Source: Hemerocallis citrina (Eukaryota; Streptophyta; Magnoliopsida; Asparagales; Asphodelaceae). From it: a DNA stretch of 64,000 nt. Positions 45,174-56,532 of this stretch are shown piece after piece (the first letter of the stretch is position 1; every line of letters begins with the position of its first letter). A model generated the notes under the pieces. It was given only the letters and a program-made list of their open reading frames with translations, did not search any database and was not told where the DNA came from. The position numbers and the translations under genes were made by a program. The stretch covers positions 9,288,597 through 9,352,596 of the forward strand of contig CM030360.1 of assembly GCA_017893485.1 (NCBI GenBank), written 5' to 3'.

Positions 45174-45432
45174 TGTTATAAAATTATATAAACAATCAAC
45201 AAAGAAAATAGAGACAAGAGGGAAGAAGATTATTCTCATTCATAATATTTTCATCTCTCTTACAAATGAATCCCCAATGGCCTATTTATAGGCTTACAAA
45301 GAATACAAATAGACAATTGCATAATTATTACATATGAATAAATATGAATGAATGCAATGTGGTAGTGGAGAATGTGGAAAGAGTGGGGGGAAGTTCAATA
45401 GACAATTCACACTTAATAATTTATTTATAATA
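45174..45432 (-). repeat. Copia-2 5' LTR
   Basis: 259 bp, nearly identical to the 3' LTR at 39923-40181. The minus strand holds CCTATAAATAGG at about 45278-45289 as the likely promoter TATA. Confidence 0.92.
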
Positions 45433-45600
45433 AGAGAAAGTAAATAGAATGAAGAGGAAAAATACATTGGTATAAGTGATTCGGCCTCCAGATCTACTCC
45501 ACTACCCATTACCTATAACAATGCTATGTTAGGCGTTCCACTATACTCAAAATGTTACGAACTTAGAAGAACTCACACTACAAAACATGTGCGATTTATC

Positions 45601-45840
45601 GGCGTAAATTCCCCGGCATTTTACCATTCGCACCGGGGTAGGGGTGACCAGGAATGGTGCGTCAGATTGGATGGTTATACACCGGCGGCCTCTATAAAAC
45701 GCCGGGGAATCATGATATTCACCGGCGTTTAATTTATAAACGCCGGTGAATGGTATTATTCACCGGGGTTTTAATAACAAATGCCGGGGTATATATAGAT
45801 ACATTCACTGGCGTTCGTAACTTCAAACGCCGGTGAATTA
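45601..45840. repeat. CACTA-3 subterminal palindromes
   Basis: Units such as TTCACCGGCGTTTAATTTATAAACGCCGGTGAA (positions 45719-45751), CACCGGGGTTT...ATGCCGGGG (about 45761-45790) and ACTGGCGTTCG...AAACGCCGGTG (about 45808-45836) follow the left terminus. Confidence 0.85.
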
Positions 45841-47864
45841 ACTGAGATAAATTCCCGCAAACCCTAACATTTCGCTCGCTAATTCCCAAGCCTAATTTTC
45901 ACCGCTCCGTTTTCCCTCCTCCCTCCCTCTATTTCGCGCGCTTCGCCTCCGACCCTTCGTCATCTTCGACAGCCCAATTCGATTTCCCTCCTCCCTCTCT
46001 CTATTTCGCGGTAAATTTGCGATCGAAAACCACCGCTCGTCGCCCCGCTCTCTCTCTATCTCTTACGCCACGGCTCGTCACCCCGCTGGTCGGCCCCCCC
46101 TCTCTCTTCGGTAATTACTGTTGATTTCTCTCCTTTTCACTGTCAAAGATGCTGAATTCATGCATTTGATTGGCATCTTAGCATGATTTTTTTACCAAAA
46201 TGGATTCACTGTCAACTAAGTATGCTGTATGTATACCAAAATCCTCCAAATCTGTACAAGAATTGGGCGGAACAAACCTTGTGCAGGTTTACTTTGGAGC
46301 CACAAACATCATGATTTAGTTGGGATGAAGAATTAATAGAGAAACATATATGCTTAGATACTGGAAATTTTCATTTCCTTTTTACTGTTAAAGAAACTGA
46401 ATTCATGCATCTGATTGTCATCTTAGCATGATTTTTTTACCAAAATGTGTTGCATGTCAAAGATGGATGCTGTATGTATACCAAAATCCTCCAAATCTGT
46501 ACAGGAATTGGGTGAGAACAAACCTTGTGCAGGTTTCTTTTATAGCCACAAACATCAATGGTTTAGTTGGGATGAAGAATTAATAGAGAAACATATATGC
46601 TTATATACTGGAAATTTTCATTTTCTTTTACTGTTAAAGAATCTGAGTTCATGCATCTGATTGCCTTCTTAGCATGTTTTTTTTACCAAAATGGGTTAAC
46701 TGTCAACTAGAGGATGCTGGCTGTATACCAAAATCCTCCAAATCTGTACAAGAATTGGGTGAGAACAAAACTTGTGCAGGTTTCTTTTGTAGCCACAAAC
46801 ATCATGATTTAGTTGGGATGAAGAATTAATAGAGAAACATATATGCTTATATACTGGAAATTTTCATTTTCTTTTACTGTGAAAGAAGCTGAATTCATGC
46901 ATCTGATTGCCTTCTTAGCATGATTTTTTTTCCCAAAATGTGTTAACTGTCAACTAGGGGATGCTGTATGTATACCAAAATCCTCCAAATCTGTACAAGA
47001 ATTGGGCTGAACAAACCTTGTGCAGGTTTCTTTTGGAGGCACAAACATCAATGGTTTAGTTGGGATGAAGAATTAATAGAGAAATATATATGCTTAGATA
47101 CTGGAAATTTTCATTTTCTTTTACTGTTAAAGAATCTGAGTTCATGCATCTGATTGCCTTCTTAGCATGTTTTTTTTACCAAAATGGGTTAACTGTCAAC
47201 CAAGTATGCTGTATGTATACCAAAATCCTCCAAATCTGTACAAGAATTGGGCGGAACAAACCTTGTGCAGGTTTCTTTTGGAGGCACAAACATCAATGGT
47301 TTAGTTGGGATGAAGAATTAATAGAGAAACATATATGCTTATATACTGGAAATTTTCATTTTCTTTTACTGTGAAAGAAGCTGAATTCATGCATCTGATT
47401 GCCTTCTTAGCATGGATTTTTTACCAAAATGTGTTAACTGTCAACTAAGGATGCTGGCTGTATACCAAAATCCTCCAAATCTGTACAAGAATTGGGTGAG
47501 AACAAACCTTGTGCAGGTTTCTTTTGTAGCCACAAACATCAATAGTTTAGTTGGGATGAAGAATTAATAGAGAAACATATATGCTTATATACTGGAAATT
47601 TTCATTTTCTTTTACTGTTAAAGAATCTGAGTTCATGCATCTGATTGCCTTCTTAGCAAGTTTTTTTTACCAAAATGGGTTAACTGTCAACTAGAGGATG
47701 CTGGCTATATACCAAAATCCTCCAAATCTGTACAAGAATTGGATGAGAACAAACCTTGTGCAGGTTTCTTTTGTAGCCACAAATATTATGATTTAGTTGG
47801 GATGAAGAATTAATAGAGAAACATATATGCTTATATACTGGAAATTTTTATTTTCTTTTACTAT

Positions 47865-48461
47865 TGTTACCGCTGATTTCGGTGTGGGGGTAAACAGATA
47901 GAATTTGTAAGTCCGAGAAAAACCCGAACAGTTGACTCGGCCTTCTTGCTCCCGCCGCAACCTGCAAGGAAGTGCGAGACACCGGGGTTGATTCCGGCGA
48001 CGCACCCTCCGACGCTCTTGTCAGTAATCAGAAAAAGATTAAGAAAGAGCTTAAGTGGTGAAGAAGTGATTAACCTGGTCTTGGTGGTAGAGGGGTTGTA
48101 TTTATAGTCACCTTTGGAACAGTTAGGATCCTGATTTCCTGCCTAACAGCCAGGAGGAAAATCCTCCTATTCTGTTTTGGAAAATTATGCCCTGATTCCC
48201 TGGTGAGAGCCAATCAGGCTTATTGATTTGATTTAGTCAAATCAGTGGCCTTGATTCTCCTCATGGTGAACCGGGCTTGTATCGGGTCGGGACCCGTGCC
48301 CAGTTGAAGTGGATCTATTTGCGGGTAGTTGGTTTTGTGAGAAGGAGGCCCAATACCCGTTTTGGATCCATCTGTATGTGAAATTAACTTTTTACCCCCG
48401 TGCTTCAAGATTCGTGCTCGATCTGGACGGTCCCGATTTAACCCCATTTTTAGCCATATCA
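47865..48461 (-). repeat. Tat 3' LTR
   Basis: 597 bp from TGTTACCGCTGATTTCGGTG to AGCCATATCA on the plus strand. It is about 98.8% identical to the 5' LTR by eye. Confidence 0.95.
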
Positions 48462-48476
48462 CGAGCCCCCCACTCC
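48462..48476 (-). other. Tat polypurine tract
   Basis: The minus strand reads AGGAGTGGGGGGCTCG directly before the 3' LTR start TGATATGGC. Confidence 0.8.
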
Positions 48477-51019
48477 TAAAGACTGAGTGTGATCAGACTT
48501 TGAGGAGTAGTCTAGCTGTTTTAGTGGCTGGTGGAGTTGTATCGGAGTCCAAATGTGGGATTTTGAATCTAGAAAGGGGTTAGTGAGGTAACTTTTGACG
48601 TCGCTGGCTGTTCTCTGGTCACATCGGGTATTTAAGGGTTTTTATCTATTTTTTCGGACTATTTATTTAATTTTGCGACGTGTTCAGTAATCGTTCGGGG
48701 GCCTTTAACGGTACATTCTGGGTAATAATTGTTCGCTTAGGGGTTCGAAAATGTCCCCCCAAATTTCCAATTATTTTCCAGAATTTTAAGTTAATTTTTC
48801 CGAATTTTTAGCAATTTTTTCGCAATTTCTAAATAAATAAAACGATTTAAATAAATAAAAAAAAACGATTTAAATACCGATTGATGACGTGGCTCGATCT
48901 GATCCGTTGATCATGGAAGAGCGCGAATTTCGGAAAGATCTGATGGCTGTTACTGCTCGGCAGCATTTTTCTCCGTTTACGAGCTCGGAAAGGCGCTTGC
49001 TCGGCTGTCGACCGGAGGTAGGGGGTTCGGCAGGCCGAGCGACATGGCGCTATCTGAGCTGTCGGATGCTGGTGTGCATCTCGAGATGGGCGCGGTTTCC
49101 AAGAAAACGCTATCTTGTCTTTTAGCGCACGTGGCGCAATCTGGGCCATTCATCATTGGGATTGCAAATTTCTGAGAGATCCAACGGTTTAAGTAGATCG
49201 GTGTCTTTTTTCTCCATTTACCAGCTCGGGAAGGCACTTGCTCGGAAGCCGACCGAGGGGGCGTGGCTTCGGTCGTCCGAGCGACGTGGCACTATCTGAG
49301 CTGTTGGATATTGGCACGCATCTCGAGACGGGCGCAGCTCCCAAGAAAACATTATCTTGTCGTTTAGTGCTCTCGGCGAGATCTGGGCCGTCTGATCGAG
49401 ATCAGGCGCGAAAGTTGAGGGGAAAGTGAGTTTTCCCCGTTTACACGCTCGGGAAGGCACTTGCTCGGCGGCCGACCGAGGGCCTGTGGTTTTTGGCAGT
49501 CCGAGATGGCTCTATTCCCAATGGTATTAATGGTGCTTCGGGACTTGCGCGTCGCTCCGCCTTCCCGATGTCATTAAGGATAACTCCCTTAATTAATGCG
49601 CGGCGTTTCAACTTCCGAGGGTCATAATGGCTGGTTCTTGGAGGCAGGCTATAAGTACCCCACTCCCTTTGTCATTTCAATCACCATCAGCATAGAGTTT
49701 CACACCTCGGAGGTATCTGCCCTGGGTAGCTTCTCCTTTGAGGTCCGGGGGGGTGGTTGCTCTTCTGCCTGGTTTTCCCTCTGTTCCTGACGGCCCCAAA
49801 GTGGATGTCAGGAGCGGGGGGGGGGGGGGGGGGGAACGAGGCAGTAATGGCGACGACCATAGTCCGGACCTGAGGGATGAGTTACTTCAGAAGGACGGGT
49901 GGTCGCCCTGTTGTCTTATTCTTCTCCCGTTCCTCACTGCTCCGAAGGGGATGTCAGGAGCGGGAGGGGATAAGGCAGTAGTGGCGACGACCATAGTCCG
50001 GACCCGAGGTGTGGGACACTTCGGAAGGACGGGTGGTCGTTCTTCCACCAAGATCTTCTGCTTTCTTTGGTCGCTCCGGAGTGGGTGTCTAGGTAGGCGG
50101 AGATCTTGGTGGAAGAGGTGATGATCCATGTCCGATGCCGATCTCCGGACCATCCGAGTCCGTTTGTTGCAACTGTGAAGGCGCTGTTGCCAGAGTCCTC
50201 TGACAAGCCGAGCCTTCCAGTTGCAACCAACTAGCTCGGAATGGTGCGCTTCTCCACTATGAGTCTTGGCTCGGGCTTCCGGACCGTCCGAGCCCGTTGT
50301 TAGCAACTGTGAAGGCGCTGTTGTCAGAGTCCTCTGACGAGCCGAGCCTTCCAGTTGCTACCAACTAGCTCAGAATGGTGCGTTTCTCCTGATCTTTGAG
50401 TGTTGATGGGCCCCCTCCCATCTCTGTCTTCCTTCCGGGCTGATGGCTTCTGATGGATGTCAGCCCGAAGGAGTTAGAGATGGGGGGAGTGCCGATCTGT
50501 TTTTGACCGGGGGCCCGTGGGTCGGTGGAATATCGACTGAGGCACGGGACCCGGGGGGTGCTCGCCGAGGGCGGTGCCTTAAAACTTTGAATCAAAATTT
50601 TCCTGGTTCCTTTAGACATAGGTGGGGCGTCCGAGGGTTCAATCGTCCGAGCGACGTGGCGCACCCTGAGCCGTTGGATGATGGCGCGCATCTCGAGACG
50701 GGCACAGCTCCCAAGAAAACACTATCTTGTCACTTAGTGCTCTCGGCGAGATCTGGGCCGTCTGATCGAGATCAGGCGCGAAAGTTGAGGGGAAAGTGAG
50801 TTTTCCCAGTTTACACGCTCGGGAAGGCACTTGCTCGGATTCCGACCGGACCCTATTGCCGGCATGTTCGGATTGCTTGTAGCTCGGATTCAGATTCCCT
50901 GGAGCCGAGCTAGTTGACTTGGTGACGGAGATAGTGGTGATGGGCCTTCGCGACGTTTCGAGAGCAGCCCAAAAGTCGCAAACTTTCGTTTGGAAGTCCA
51001 AGGGACGTCCCAATTTTAC
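48477..51019. other. Tat 3' spacer with repeated modules, upstream of the antisense unit
   Basis: No gene is convincing. A ~190-bp module (a CATCTCGAGA-GGGCGC block, CCAAGAAAAC-TATCTTGTC, GAGATCTGGGCCGT, GCTCGGGAAGGCACTTGCTC) occurs at about 49070-49260, 49290-49490 and 50655-50850. A fourth copy lies at 55505-55750 on the other side of the antisense unit. CTCCTGACATCC-type and CGACCATAGTCCGGACC blocks are duplicated near 49850 and 49985. TTGTTGCAACTGTGAAGGCG is also duplicated near 50165 and 50298. A G-run of about 18 lies at 49817-49834. Confidence 0.65.
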
Positions 51020-51026
51020 TATAAAT
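51020..51026 (+). promoter_or_regulatory. TATA box of the Tat antisense unit
   Basis: TATAAAT is followed about 25 bp later by a pyrimidine-rich CTCACTTTTCACTTTTACTC start-site-like stretch. It lies upstream of a chain of plus-strand exons and opposite in direction to gag-pol. Confidence 0.6.
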
Positions 51027-51210
51027 CTTCACCCCCCCTAGACCAAGTCTCACTTTTCACTTTTACTCTCTCTTTTCAGTTTTTACTTTGCTTCGAAGTT
51101 TTTAGCCCTCTGGTGGCGTTGCTAGCTGTCGCGGTAGCGTTCCTAGTTTCCGGCGAACTTTCCGACCGCACCTGTCACTTCAAGGTCAGTCTCTTTCCCT
51201 TCTCTTTTAG

Positions 51211-53626
51211 GAAAAATTGTTAAGATTTCGGCTGAGACCCTCGCCTCGGAGCAAGCCGTTGGCCGAGGGGATAAAGGGAAGGGAGTAGTGGAGCCGAGCG
51301 AGCAAGACGTCGTTCGTCCGGATAAAGAGGGAGAAGTGGCTGAAGTGCCCGAGGAAGTCGTGGCAGAGTCCCGAAAGGGTAAAGCCGTGATCACGATAGT
51401 GGAAACACCGAAGAGAGCGGGGGCGTTTGGTCGGCAGCCCATCGCCGTGTCGAGCGTGGGAGGCGTCCGGGATTACGCCGAGGATCATTGGAGAGAGTCA
51501 CTCAAGGTACGGCTAAGCTGGTGAAGGAGAACGAGCCTAGGGAGCTGTCCGAGGTTGACCATAGGATCTCGACTCTTACCGAGACCGATCTTCGTCTGAT
51601 CCGAGAGGGTTTCCGGATCCCGCTTGAGTATGTACTGCTCCTTCCTGAGCCGGGGTTCCGAGCCAACACAAAGTCCTCGTCGGACGTATGTGTCTTTCTG
51701 GTTGACTCTCCCATTGCCGGGCTCCGCTTTCCCCTCCACCCGTTCGTGGTTGAAGTCTTGGTCTGGTACGGTTTGAGTCCCGCTCAACTGATGCCGAACA
51801 CATGGAGGCACGTCGTGGCGTTCGTCCTTCGATGCCAAGAGGTCGGCGCCAAGCCGACTATGTTCCTCTTCTGGAGTCTCTTCCGACCTTGCCAGCCGAG
51901 GCGGGACGAGCAGAGGTTTTTCCTTTCTCCTCGGACGGGAGTTAAGTTGATCGAGAACCCGGACTCGATCAATCATTGGAAGGAGAAGTACTTCCTCGTC
52001 CGAGCTCTGACGCCATGGGTGATACCGACGGTTTGGGCGAAGGAAGGTCTGCCCAAGCGGGCCAAAAGAGAGGTGCCGCTGAGTGATGAGGACAAGGAGG
52101 TCCAGAAGAAGCTCCTCGCCCTGCCAGTGCTAAGCTGGAAAGATATCACGGAGGAGCATCTGTTCCGTGGGGGTCTCAGTCCGATCGACCCTCGTATGCT
52201 TCTGGTATTTATACTCTTTGTTTAAAGTTCATGAAAATCTTTCTAAGTTTTTTCATTCGGCTTTTGCAGAGACGATGAAGCTCGATTACAAGGCTCTGGT
52301 GGCGAAGGGCAGGGCAGAGCGGGAGAAGAAGAAGAGGCCGTCGGCAGCGCCTCAGGACAGCCGAGCCTCGAAGAAGCCCTCGGTTGTGAAGGCTGCCGAC
52401 CAACCGAAGGTCGCAGTCCTCAAGGAGGGGGACATCGAGGTCCTTGTCTCTCCGACGAAGGCCGCGGTCCCCGAGCAGGGGGGGGTCGTGGTCTCCGATC
52501 TCCTCGCCTCGGATGCACCTGCACCGACCCCGGAGGCGGGTGCTCCCGGTTCGTCGAGTAGCGTGTGCGGGGTGAAGGATGCGCTGTCCTTCCAAGTTCC
52601 GCCCCTTACCGCCGATGCGGAGAAGATCTTGACTGAGCGTCATAAGCAGATCTTCGTCCCCGAATGGCAGGTGATGAACGTCGATGGCTTCTTGGACGAC
52701 GGGAACATCTGCATGGAGGTGGTGAGGCACCTGCCGACCCCGAAGGATCGAGCGACCCTGAAGGCCGGGATGGCAGGGGACGCCGTGATGCAGATTGCCC
52801 GGAATACCATGTCGGTAAGTAGGCCGAGCTCTTCTTCGTCCAAATTTCTTCCTTAGAATTTCTCCAAGTTTTTGGATTCGGATTTTAACGTGTTGTTCTC
52901 TTTCAGACCCTCTGCCACTTCAATTTCCTGGTCGAGGAGTTGGCGAACAAGGAGCAGGAGAAGGAGCGGGAGAGGGCGGAGCGCGTCAAGGTCGCGAAGC
53001 AGCTTGATGACGAGCTGCTTCTCTCGACGAAGAGAGCTGCCGAAGTAGGAGGGTTGGAGAAGCAGTTGGCCGACGCCATTCAGCTATCAAAGGATACGGC
53101 GGCCAAGCTTGAGGCCTCGGAGAAGGAGGTGGCCGAGCTGAAGGATACGACGGCCAAGCTCGAGGCGTCGGTGAAGGAGGCAGCCGAGCTGAAGGAGGAG
53201 CTGGCCAAGGCTCGGTCGGAAGCGGAGGATGCTCGGAAGAGGGCCGAGAAGATCAAGGCCAAACACCTCAGGAAGGTGAAGAGGGTGAAGAAGGCCGTGC
53301 AGGAGGAGGCCGCGCTGCACATGCTCCAGAACATGGTGGATGCCTACGGCCGAGCCTTGCAACATGTGGTCGCCAAGAACCCGGGCTTCGACACGTCCTC
53401 CTACAACTTTTACGACCTCGTGGAAGGAGAGGAGGGTGTCCCCGAGGGGTTGCTCGACCCCGAGGGGGAGACGGAACCCGTCGAGGACCCATGGAAGGCC
53501 GAGGCCGAGGAGGAAGAGGAGGACGACTCCGAGGAGGAGAGCAGGAGCGAAGGCGGAGGCGGGGGCGATGGCGAGGACAAGGCTGAGGGGTCGACGGACC
53601 CGAACGACAAAAAGGTCGACCCCTGA
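51211..53626 (+). pseudogene. Tat antisense ORF: PF04195-like domain and coiled coil, spliced, one frameshift
   Basis: The plus strand carries a chain of exons opposite to gag-pol. An untranslated exon would end at 51184 (CAAG/GTCAGT). Exon 2 is 51211-52193 (donor GTATGC), exon 3 is 52270-52814 (donor GTAAGT) and exon 4 is 52907-53626. Junction phases agree. Exon 2 encodes the 'putative gypsy type transposon' domain (PF04195-like): FPLHPFVVEVLVWYGLSPAQ, LMPNTWRHVVAFVLRCQEVG, LFWSLFRPCQPRRDEQRFFL. Exon 3 is basic, then Pro/Ala-rich, with a conserved-looking QVPPLTADAEKIL to AIQ-like end. Exon 4 is a coiled coil with TTAKLEAS-KEAAELK repeats and an acidic tail. A missing T near 51489 shifts exon 2, and I find no ATG in the expected frame upstream, so this copy is probably defective. 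Function is unknown. Antisense additional ORFs are known in the Tat lineage. Confidence 0.75.
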
Positions 53627-53832
53627 CTCGGTTGTCTTTTTTCTTTTTTGTCTTTTTTTGTAAGCCTAACTGCGGACTGGCCACCGCTGTTGTATAACTT
53701 TCTCTTTGAATCTTGAATGAAAAAATGTTTTGTTTGGCCAAAATTTGTCCAAGTGTTGAGCCTCGGATTTAGTGTCTGATTTGGCGTAAATTTCTTCAAG
53801 TGTTGGGCCTCGGATTTATCTCTGCTTTTCAG

Positions 53833-54672
53833 GTGAGATTCGGTCCGATCACGGAGGTTGAATACCTTCAGAAGGAGCTGGCGAAAACGAAGGATGAGCT
53901 CTTTCAGAGCCGGTATAATCGATTTCTCCTGCTCGGCAGGCTGGAGGAGACGAAGGCAGCTCTGCGGAGGTATTGTCGCGAGCTGTGGCAACTACGGAAG
54001 TACCCCCCGGCTCCTTGTCCCGAAGACGAAGTCGAAAGTCTCCGTAGAGAGCTCGCTGCCACCGAGCAGAAGAATGACGACCTCTTGGCTGAGGTCCAAT
54101 ACTTGGAGTTAGCGGAGAAAGAACGTTCGGCGGAAGGAGAGAAGCTGACTTCCGAACTGGAGAAAGCGTCAACCGAGCGCAAAAGGCTATCAGCCGAAAT
54201 CGACAGGCTCAGAAGGATCACAATAGACAGGGGGATTGAGGTCACCCATTACCGACGGCTTGCGGCTGATAGTGCCAATGCCTCGGGTTCGTTGAGGGCC
54301 CCTCGACCGAAGAAGTTGGCGAAGGACGACGTCTTGAGGGATAGAATTATCGAACTGGAGGAGGAGATCGCGTCGCTCAAGCCCGTGCCGGAGAGAGCTA
54401 ATGTCCGCAGCACGTCGTGCACTCGCGAGGAGAGCGAGAGGGGGATTACGTTTTACGAACTTGCGACGCGCTCGCCTATGACCAGGCGGAGTCCGGTCGA
54501 TGCTCAAAGTAGCGCGGCTGTCTCGTCGAGCGGTACCTCGGTTGGCGTCGCCGTTAGGACTAGCAGTGAAGGGGGATCACGCTTCGTTGGCTTAGGGTCG
54601 AGCTCGGAGGGCAGGCCTCGTCGTCCTCGAGTTTCCCTAAACCGAAGCATTCCCCTTCTAAAGAGGCCCTGA
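53833..54672 (+). CDS. Tat antisense unit: second coiled-coil 3' exon cassette
   Basis: An open exon starts after the acceptor CTGCTTTTCAG (ends 53832) in phase 0 and runs 279 codons to TGA. It has no ATG at its start, so it should be joined to an upstream exon. The product is a long heptad-rich coiled coil (LQKELAKTKDELFQS, LEETKAALRRYCREL, LRRELAATEQKNDDLLAEVQ, LEKASTERKRLSAEIDRLRR) with a Ser/Arg-rich tail. Exon 3 of the upstream unit ends in phase 0 at 52814, so direct splicing to 53833 would keep frame and replace exon 4. That is inference from phases; no transcript data are available. Confidence 0.6.
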   Translation: MRFGPITEVEYLQKELAKTKDELFQSRYNRFLLLGRLEETKAALRRYCRELWQLRKYPPAPCPEDEVESLRRELAATEQKNDDLLAEVQYLELAEKERSAEGEKLTSELEKASTERKRLSAEIDRLRRITIDRGIEVTHYRRLAADSANASGSLRAPRPKKLAKDDVLRDRIIELEEEIASLKPVPERANVRSTSCTREESERGITFYELATRSPMTRRSPVDAQSSAAVSSSGTSVGVAVRTSSEGGSRFVGLGSSSEGRPRRPRVSLNRSIPLLKRP

Positions 54673-54840
54673 TCATGTCGTTTTCCATTTTTGTTGGTTG
54701 TTGTAAAAACCTAATTATGGGGTCGGTTCGGCTGTCTGTAACACTATCATGTCTTAATGCGAATCTTTTTTGGAAAATTTTCAAGTGTTAGACATCGGCA
54801 GCATATTGAAATCGTGTTATTCGTTTTCCCTTCCTTTCAG

Positions 54841-55242
54841 CTCGTGGTGACGATCCATGGCTCGGACTCTGAACGTCCGAATGATGACTCCGAATCCGAG
54901 GCCACTTCTGGGACGGTAGTTCTGAGCCCTAGGAGCGCCGATCTGAAGTTACGCCGGGCTGAGAGTGAACGGGCCCACCTTTCGTCCGTCCTCGATCTCC
55001 GGGAAGCCGAGATCCAACGCTTGGAGAATAGGATCGTCGAGCTGAGCCCCGCAGGAGGGGATGAAGACTCGCAAACTGCATTCAGCAACGCTCTTCGGGT
55101 CAAATGCATTCGGCACAACCAGTCGAAGATTATTGCCGAGCGGGATGACTTGCTTTCGGAGATTCGGCACTTGCAGGCTGTCATGGCGAAGCTCCGGGGG
55201 GGATGCAGAGGAGCTGCCAGCCGAGGAGGACGAACAGTCTAG
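54841..55242 (+). CDS. Tat antisense unit: third coiled-coil 3' exon cassette
   Basis: It starts after the acceptor CCTTCCTTTCAG (ends 54840) in phase 0 and runs 133 codons to TAG. It has an acidic Ser-rich start (SDSERPNDDSESEATSG) and then heptads (LKLRRAESERAHLSSVLDLR, IIAERDDLLSEIRHLQAVM). Like the cassette at 53833, it has no start codon of its own. It is shorter, possibly truncated. AATAAA at about 55347 could serve as a polyadenylation signal. Confidence 0.55.
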   Translation, partial: LVVTIHGSDSERPNDDSESEATSGTVVLSPRSADLKLRRAESERAHLSSVLDLREAEIQRLENRIVELSPAGGDEDSQTAFSNALRVKCIRHNQSKIIAERDDLLSEIRHLQAVMAKLRGGCRGAASRGGRTV

Positions 55243-55802
55243 TGAGGATGTTTCTATATGAGAGACAAGTGTAGTGGGTCAGGCGTTGTGTGTTTTGTTT
55301 GCTAGCACTTTGTGATGGAATGTTTTGTATTATGCGCCGACCATTAATAAAATTCCCTTTCATTGCTTTGCATATTTGTCTTTGCTTATAACTGTGTCGG
55401 TCGTGCCGAGATCTTTGAACCGAGAGCGTTTGTTTAACCGGACGGGTCCCCATGAGTACGGTATTTTGTCGTTTAGCGGCTCTGACACGGTACGGTACGA
55501 ATTCCTAGGCGGCTCTGCGCCCAAGAAAGTGCTGTTTTGTCATTTAGAGCAGGTGGCGAGATCTGAGCCGTTGAACGTAGGCACGAATCTCGAGGCGGCT
55601 CAATCCCCAAGAAAACGTTATCTTGTCGTTTAGCGCAGGTGGCAAGATCTGAGCCGTCTGATCGAGATCATGCACGAGAGTTGAGGGGAAAGTGTGTTTT
55701 CCCCGTTTACATGCTCGGGAAGGCACTTGCTCGGGAGCCGACCGAAGGTGTGGGTCTTCGGGCTTCGGCTAATAGTTAAGAGAGTTCGGATTATGTGTTC
55801 CG

Positions 55803-56360
55803 GACCTTGGGTATAGTTCAGCGGTTGTGGGAGCAATTCCGAACGGCGATCTACCCCTGATTCGTCCGGAGACGAGCCGAAGAGGTAAAGTCGAGCCGAG
55901 TGTTGGACTCCGAACCATCGGTATAGTTCAACGGCTGTGGGAGCAATTCCGAACGGCGATCTACCCCTGGTTCGTCTGGAGACGAGCCGAGGAGGTAAAG
56001 TTGAGCCGAGTGTTGGACTCCGAACCATCGGTATAGTTCAACGGCTGTGGGAGCAATTCCGAACGGCGATCTACCCCTGGTTCGTCCGGAGACGAGCCGA
56101 GGAGGTAAAGTCGAGCCGAGTGTTGGACTCCGAACCATCGGTATAGTTCAACGGCTGTGGGAGCAATTCCGAACGGCGATCTACCCCTGGTTCGTCCGGA
56201 GACGAGCCGAGGAGGTAAAGTCGAGCCGAGTGTTGGACTCCGAACCATCGGTATAGTTCAACGGCTGTGGGAGCAGTTCGGAACGGCGGTCTACCTCTGT
56301 TCCATCCGGAGACAAACTGAGGGATGAGGCCGAGCTGAACGTGGACTCCAAACCATTGGT
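55803..56360. repeat. 110-bp tandem repeat, about five copies
   Basis: Units begin GGTATAGTTCAACGGCTGTG at about 55810, 55920, 56030, 56140 and 56250. The middle three are almost identical. They lie between the converging ends of the antisense unit (plus) and the integrase gene (minus). Confidence 0.93.
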
Positions 56361-56532
56361 TGAAATCACAATATAAAAGGCAGGTGATAAGAGGGGAGAA
56401 AAACATGCGGATTCACAAACATAATAGAGCTTTCTTTATTGATGTTTGACGGCGAACCGTTTTACATAGTACAATTTATGAAAAAATGGGTTACAAGTCG
56501 GAAGACCGGAATGGCTCGATACTCCTTGTTAG

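Larger units (their letters stand above)
39923..45432 (-). mobile_element. Ty1/Copia retrotransposon on the minus strand, young but coding-defective, 5,510 bp
   Basis: Two 259-bp LTRs (39923-40181 and 45174-45432) differ at only about two bases by eye. The 5-bp duplication AGAGA lies at 39918-39922 and 45433-45437. The primer site is next to the right LTR and the polypurine tract next to the left one, so it reads on the minus strand. Pieces of gag, GAG-pre-integrase, integrase and RT are present in order. The integrase core, the RT catalytic part and RNase H are missing. It must have been moved by enzymes from another element. Confidence 0.93.

Noticed and set aside
46445..47374. Repeated 61-94 aa frames with a WFSWDEELIEKH motif as a protein family
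   Set aside because: They are copies of one repeat unit, many are broken, and no start, promoter or splice context supports them. I kept them only as a finding.
49738..50306. Several 98-139 aa frames in the Tat spacer
   Set aside because: They overlap on both strands in GC-rich repeated sequence, with no domain and no conserved start.
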